Of a stretch of DNA of 64,000 bases, positions 58,521 through 64,000 are shown piece after piece. Source of the stretch: Oryzias latipes. Lineage: Eukaryota; Chordata; Actinopteri; Beloniformes; Adrianichthyidae. The stretch's first letter is position 1. Every line of letters starts with the position of its first letter. The stretch spans positions 24,671,855-24,735,854 of the forward strand of contig NC_019879.2 in NCBI RefSeq assembly GCF_002234675.1. The letters run 5' to 3'. Below the pieces are notes generated by a model. That model worked only from the letters and a program-made list of their open reading frames with translations, made no database searches and had not been told where the DNA came from. Both the position numbers and the translations under genes were made by a program.

Positions 58521-59640
58521 ATTGAAACAATTTTTCAAAGCAGCATTAGGTTTTTCCAGGCCAATAAAGGGCTGCATGGTGGTTTAGTGGTTAGCTCTCT
58601 TACCAAAAAGGAAGAAGGTCTTGGTGCGATTTGCGGTTGTCTCTTTTTTTTGCTTGGCGTTTGCTTGTTCTCCTCATGTATGCATGATACTTCAGCTGGC
58701 TCTCCCTGTCCGAAAACATACTTCATAGGTCAATGATTTATTCTGAATTGTATGTGCGTGTTGCCCAGCAACCGGGTGGCAACCTGGCAGGAATGTGCAC
58801 CGACTTTGCTCAACAGTAGCTGGGATTCTGACAGGGATGAATGTAGAAGGTGGATGGACCATCAATATGCAGACATACATGTGATATTCTCATCTAATCA
58901 CTGGAAGCAAATCTTGAGCCGAGACCCTTGTCTTTTTCGGACACCCCCCTTAAGCAGGTTTTCCTCCTCAGTACGTGACATGACAACATGTTGCCTTGGT
59001 TTCCCAATACAATGTTTTGTAATCAACTTTAAAAAAACTATTTAATGTGTTTTAACATATGGACTTTACTGTGTTTGTTTGAACTCAAGATGGTGCTACA
59101 CCTCTTGTTAGGCAAATTCGTTTTTGATTAAAAAAAAAACATGCCACTTTCAATATTTACATAATAATGTTTTTTGTTGGCAAGCTTTAGCTGTTGCACT
59201 AAGAGGAAGTAAGATATTGCTACATTTCCTGAGTTTTGAGTCTTGTTCACTTGACTGATATTCAACTTGATTTCAGGGAGTATACAAAAAAGGGGGTTAG
59301 GACATCTGGATAGTTCACACACTCAAAGAGGAAAAGAAGAGTAATTTAAAAGTAATATTTTAGAAAACAATACTATCATAAATATGAAAATTTATTTCAT
59401 TTATTTCAAATTTGAAAAAGCAGTTGAGGTTTTTATTGTTCAGAAAACAGACTTTTTTCTTTTTTTTACTGAATCCAGGCTTTTATGCTGAAAAGAGGAA
59501 AACCGGAAGAGACCCGCTAACAAGATGTTTAAATTGTACAGTTAGCCAATGATTTAGATTTTTTTTTTTTAAAACCCTGTTTTTTAATTATGTGGGGGGG
59601 TGTTCAATAATATGAGGTTCAAAAATATGAGTCGTTTGCT
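58521..59640. other. Intergenic stretch upstream of copy 3, no recognised gene
   Basis: At 58570-58720 a decayed SINE-like block with GTGGTTTAGTGGTTAGC is visible. The rest is AT-rich with no long frame. Confidence 0.4.
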
Positions 59641-59723
59641 TTAATGAAAAATAAACATATTGTTTTTTGCTTCAAGAGGAAGTCGCTTAGGCTCCGCCCA
59701 CCACAATCTGTTTCATTGGAAAA
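59640..59723 (+). promoter_or_regulatory. Proximal 5' region of MORC3 copy 3
   Basis: A GC-box-like CCGCCC lies near 59695 within a short GC-richer patch. The shared ATCTGTTTCATTGG block follows and then the ATG. The E-box and GACGCGTC block of copy 2 are absent. The transcription start is not visible. Confidence 0.35.
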
Positions 59724-62700
59724 ATGGCAGCGCAGGCTAGTGGCGGGGTTCCGTTGAGCACGGTAAGTTTCACTTTCTATGGCTGATTAAAATTATTTAA
59801 AACGTTTACTTTCAAAATGAAAAAGTCGAGTTTGCATTTGCGATTAAGAATAATCAAAAACACTGCCGTTTTGGTGGTGTTTATCACCGTCTAATAACCC
59901 ATTAGTTAGGATGTTGTGTTGTTAGCCACCCATGATTTACAACATTGTTCAAGTTCTGATCGTTAATTTGAACATGACAACGGCTGGTTACGTTTGTTTT
60001 TTACAAATAAATCTATGCTGTGTTGCCCAGTCTTTACAAAGTCAGGGTTGTATTTTTATCTTTTAATTTTTAATGGTTCTAATCTTTCCAGGAATATAAA
60101 ATCACCTACTCAACTTGACTGGAGTTTTCTAATTTTATGACGTCACTACTGACATAAACGACAACTGTCTAAAAAGTAACTTAGTTATCATACACTTGAT
60201 AAAATAAAATGAACATAAATGTTTCATTACCCTTTCGTACCCCATTTGTGCTTTTGGTTTTTTGTTTTTTAAATCCAAGCATCCAAGCAGTTTATTTGTT
60301 GTTTTGAACCTCCATAAGGATTTTTCTGAATCCTTCATGCTGTAAAATGCATGCTAGGGAGTAAGCCTTCACTTCATTCCCATCATCCCTTTGCACCCAC
60401 GCTCTTCCTGAAGCTCACAGACCCTTAAAACCTCAAGCTAACATTAGATGCAACAAAAATGTCGATAAATATCGGACCTGTTCTCTTTTTATTTATATAG
60501 TCCAATATCACAACACAGTTGTCTTAACAGGGTTCACACCAGTTATTATATTGTACAGAAACATAAAATCAGTCATAATACAAAAGCTGATTGCTAAACT
60601 AAGCTAAACAGACTAAGCTAAAGTGGGCATTTCCTCCTTCTCGGTAAGGAAAAACTCCTGAAAAAAAAATATAGCGGGGGGGAAGAAACCTAAGGGATGT
60701 CAACATGAAGGAGGGACCCTTTCCCAGGACGGACAGACGATGTACCAGGACTGTTAAAGAAGAATTGGCTTATGTATCTATACGACTACATGTTTTAATA
60801 GTGTAGCAGATGGTTTTCACCCAGATGGAACTGGGGGGCAGCTGGGGGTGGGAGACGAGCCAGAGGCAGGCTCCACGGCCAAGGACAGGGGCAGGAGCAC
60901 AGATGAGCCAACGGGAATCTGGACTCCCTGTCATTCCCCCGGAGGGGAGCGGGAAAGAGGGACAACGCATGAATCACACTGCACCGAACCGAAGCATGGA
61001 GAACTAAATGATAGATAAATGATGAAGAATAAAGGAAAGTAGAAGTAGATGAGAATAGAAGACAGAACCCAGGTGCACCATACTTTCCCCCTCTAACTTT
61101 TAGCAGCTTTCTATCAACTAAAGTTTATTAAAAATGGAAATAAAACATGTTGAATTACTGTATGTAAGTTGCATGCACTATGGCACATTTAGAAGATGGC
61201 AATAATAATAGCAATAATAAAAATCAACATTTTTAGAATATCAATATTAATATAATCTCAATCTAAGCCCACGTAAACCACGCAGGGGGAATGGGCCGCT
61301 CTGTTCCCTCTTCAGAGAAATGTGTGTATTGGTTGTAATGAAAACTGTAAGTATTCCCCCAAACCTCATGACACTAGGTGAGGTAGGTGAAGCAATAAGT
61401 TAAATATTATCTGATTGCTCACTAGCCTGTCCAAAGAAGAATGTTTTTAGCCTAACTCTGAATGTAGAAACCGTGTCGGCCTCTTTACATGAGCTGGAAG
61501 TTTATTCCATAATATTAATTTTTTTAAATATCTCCTCCATTATTAAAAAACTAAATAAATGCAACAAGAACATGTTAAAAACACAATTGGGTAATTATTT
61601 GATCTTGTCTGTAAGGTTCAGGATCTGTTGATGCAGATTTAGCAAATCTCTGGTTTCGTCCTTCAATTCAGAAAAATTAATCTTGTTTATTTGATTTTGA
61701 AATATTGTAGTTCACCTACAATATCAATACTTTTAAATGTGTGTGTGTGCATTCTGTCACGTTATATTTTTGTCCCAAAAAATATGTCCAGTCTACTTAT
61801 GACCTTGGATGTTCTGAAACTGTTTACATTATTTTTAGCCAAAACTCAAAAGCTAATTTTTCCCACTGCTTTTGTTTAAAATACTGCACTCCTAGTGTTT
61901 TATTTCATTTAGGTTTTGCTGTTTGCTGTTAAAGCTTTAATGTCCCAGTAAATGCTTTAGAATGATCTGTAACTGTAAAAGCTCCTTTTTAAAATAACCT
62001 TCACAAACAAAGCTTCTCTGCCTTATTCTTGATGTCATTGTTGGTCACTGTGTCTTTTGTAATATAATTCCTCACTGGTAAACCCTACACTCCTTTAATT
62101 GTGTGTTATCTGTATGTTTACCTGCATTTACAAACACACGTGAGAAAAATCACACATCAGTCTAGCAAAATATTATATCTGACAGATTTTCTCATTATGT
62201 TTGTCTCTCATTTGGAGTTAAAGTTTAACATCAAGTCAAACTAACTTGTTTTGTGGCAGCTTTCACCCAAGTATCTCCACACCAACTCTACCAGCCACAC
62301 CTGGCCCTTCAGCGCCATCGCTGAGCTCATCGGTGAGTCATCATCATAGTGTATTACCATGTAACCTATTATGTAAATCTAAATAGTAAGAAAAAAGAAG
62401 GTTGACATGTTTGTGATCGTTGATAATCCCACTTTCCCAGACAATGCCTATGATCCAGATGTCAGCGCCAAACAGTTCTGGATCGATAAAACTATGATTA
62501 AAGAAAAACTGTGCCTCACCTTTATGGATAATGGAAATGGACTGGACCATGAAACTATGCATAAAATGCTCAGGTACATATTATATTTGTGTTTTAGTTT
62601 TTTTTTTTTTTTAAGTTATGAAAAATGAGTTCTGTCTTTAAACTTCTCTTTATATTTCTGAAATCTTAAACAATATTCTTTCCTTCTTTACTTTTGTTTG

Positions 62701-63337
62701 AAATGCACACCACAGAAACTGATTCTTAATTTCATTGCAAAAGTAACAAAAACATATATATATATTTTGTTCTTATTTTAGTTTTGGATACAGTGACAAG
62801 ACTGCAATAAAAGGACACGTGCCCATTGGGATGTATGGAAACGGCTTTAAGTCTGGATCGATGCGTCTGGGAAAAGACGCCATTGTCTTTTCCAGGTCAA
62901 AGAGTGGAATGTGTATTGGGATGCTTTCCCAGACCTACCTGGAAAAGATTGGTGCCAATCAAATTCAAGTACCTATTGTTTGCATCACAGAGAGGAACTT
63001 GAGCAGCTATATCCTTTTTAACTGACAATCTTTCATTTATTCGTTCATCCTATCTGGACGATTGGCGGTTAACCTGTTCTGTGTAACCTGTTTGACTGTT
63101 CTGTTTGTCTGAGCTTTGAATTGATCACACATTGTTTTTCTGTTTGTTCCAACATGTTCTTTGCCGTTTTCCTTCACTGTCTTCACTTTCGGTTAGAGAG
63201 GAGCACAGAGCCAGTCTTCAGGATATTCTGCGCTATTCTCTTTTCCAAAAACAGGGGGAACTGCTCGCTGAACTGGACGCCATCACCTCTTCCTTCTCAC
63301 AAACAGGAACACGAATCATCATTTGGAATCTGCGCAG
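59724..63337 (+). CDS. morc3: MORC3-like gene, copy 3, exons 1-5 (continues past the right edge)
   Basis: Exons at 59724-59762, 62260-62332, 62441-62573, 62782-63008 and 63187-63337 encode the first 207 codons. Each has exactly the same length as its partner in copy 2. The ATG is in a good Kozak context. Motif I is intact: residue 35 is Glu, followed by Leu-Ile and then the metal-binding Asn39 within DNAYD. DNGNG and GNGFKSG follow, so this copy should bind and hydrolyse ATP if the rest is sound. Intron 1 is about 2.5 kb against 0.8 kb in copy 2 because repeats were inserted. Exon 4 to 5 uses the same apparent U12 AT-AC intron as copy 2. The CW domain and 3' exons are beyond the window. Sequence upstream of the 5' UTR is unlike that of copy 2. 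Confidence 0.92.
60480..61050 (-). repeat. LINE 3'-end-like repeat in copy 3 intron 1
   Basis: It is antisense, starting TTTATTTATATAGTCCAATATCACAA on the plus strand and sharing the ATGAAGGAGGGACCC and ACAGACGATGTACCAGG blocks with 57850-58520. It accounts for part of the larger intron 1 of copy 3. Confidence 0.6.
63009..63186 (+). other. Probable U12-type AT-AC intron 4, MORC3 copy 3
   Basis: This has the same 178-nt length and the same ATATCCTTT donor as copy 2. Here the downstream AG is changed to GG (TTTCGG instead of TTTCAG), so only the AC at 63185-63186 remains as a matching acceptor. In the AT-AC reading the A-to-G change is silent (TCA to TCG, Ser), as expected if those bases are exonic. 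Confidence 0.8.
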
Positions 63338-64000
63338 GTCTGTCTGTTTTACATTTGGTCATCCGCCAATCGGCATGCAGAACACAATGAGCTTAAAGAG
63401 CTTATAACATGCAAAATTAACTTTTTGAACTTTAAGTGTATCATAATAATTTCTCATGAAAAGCAACCCCAAAGCGGTATTTTGATCCGTTCACGCATTT
63501 CTGAGTATTCCTCTAAAAATCTGGAGTCTGAGCACCAGCCCCTCCCACCCACGAAAACGAGCGGGTTCTCACGAGCTGACATAGATAAGTGAGGACCCGC
63601 CCCTTCCAGGAAGAGTCTACGCTGCCAGTACCGCCCCCCAAGCTAACACACACACAAACATTCTTCACGAAGCTAGCAGTTGTTTGCTAAAACGTTTTCA
63701 TTTTATTTGCACAATATGGACATCCATCATTGTAAAAGTTCGGATGTTTGTTTTCGTGGGTGAAACGCAGACAGACTGCTGAGGCGACTCTAGGTTGACG
63801 TTATGAAATGAGCGGCACCCACAAGGAGTGAAAGGCGGAGCCTCAGAGATCGAGTCGTCTTGCTTCTGGATTGGAGAAGAAAAAAGCCTCTTGAATTGCA
63901 CTGAAAAGAAAATCAGCAACACTACATAAGGTGAACTGGAAAAAAGCGCGGAACAACTGTACATCAAATAATGAATCCTTCTTAAATTTAGCGAATCAAA

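Overview
The window is animal nuclear DNA, almost certainly from a teleost fish. It has intron-rich vertebrate genes with GT-AG splice sites, and a dense load of fish-type repeats: hAT, Tc1 and piggyBac-like DNA elements, L2 and RTE-like LINEs, Ty3/gypsy and Pao/BEL relics, and long poly-C/poly-G runs. I see no bacterial or organellar genes. The species cannot be named from the sequence.

Layout. All recognisable host coding sequence belongs to one family, MORC3 (a GHKL ATPase with a CW zinc finger and coiled coils, known as a PML-body and chromatin protein). Three copies lie head to tail on the + strand. Copy 1 (exons 10-19, 3440-15813) enters from the left and gives an intact C-terminal half. 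Copy 2 (27845 to about 54872) is complete in the window with 18 recognisable exons. Copy 3 (exons 1-5, 59724-63337) leaves on the right. Between copies 1 and 2 lies a DNA transposon with 191-bp terminal inverted repeats (18346-27031). A young 7.4-kb Ty3/gypsy element (18503-25866, minus strand) has jumped into its left repeat. Other large insertions fill the introns: nested hAT-like elements (129-3301), fold-back elements (33036-34841 and 46708-51217), hAT-like elements at 12169, 39337, 40708 and 44522, a CACTG-ended element (9061-10598) and a solo LTR (11186-11594). Because copies 1 and 2 are paralogous through most of their length, one often supplies the empty site for an insertion in the other.

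Most notable points. Copy 2 carries Gly instead of the motif-I glutamate at residue 35 of the ATPase; copy 3 keeps Glu. Copy 2 has also lost the distal coiled coil and C-terminal domain through a roughly 785-bp deletion that changes frame. Copy 2 looks like a catalytically altered, C-terminally truncated paralogue or a gene on its way to becoming a pseudogene. Two introns carry minor (U12) spliceosome signatures. One looks like a true AT-AC intron, and a silent A/G difference between copies helps decide its acceptor. The sequence just upstream of the copy 2 start codon resembles the end of a hAT-like transposon, while copy 3 has unrelated sequence there. The gypsy element carries a canonical -1 slippery heptamer directly before the gag stop.

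Relationship of the genes. The copies are tandem duplicates, not an operon. The host biology is MORC3 copy number and divergence in ATPase activity, SUMO-consensus sites and C-terminal assembly; the rest is transposon history.
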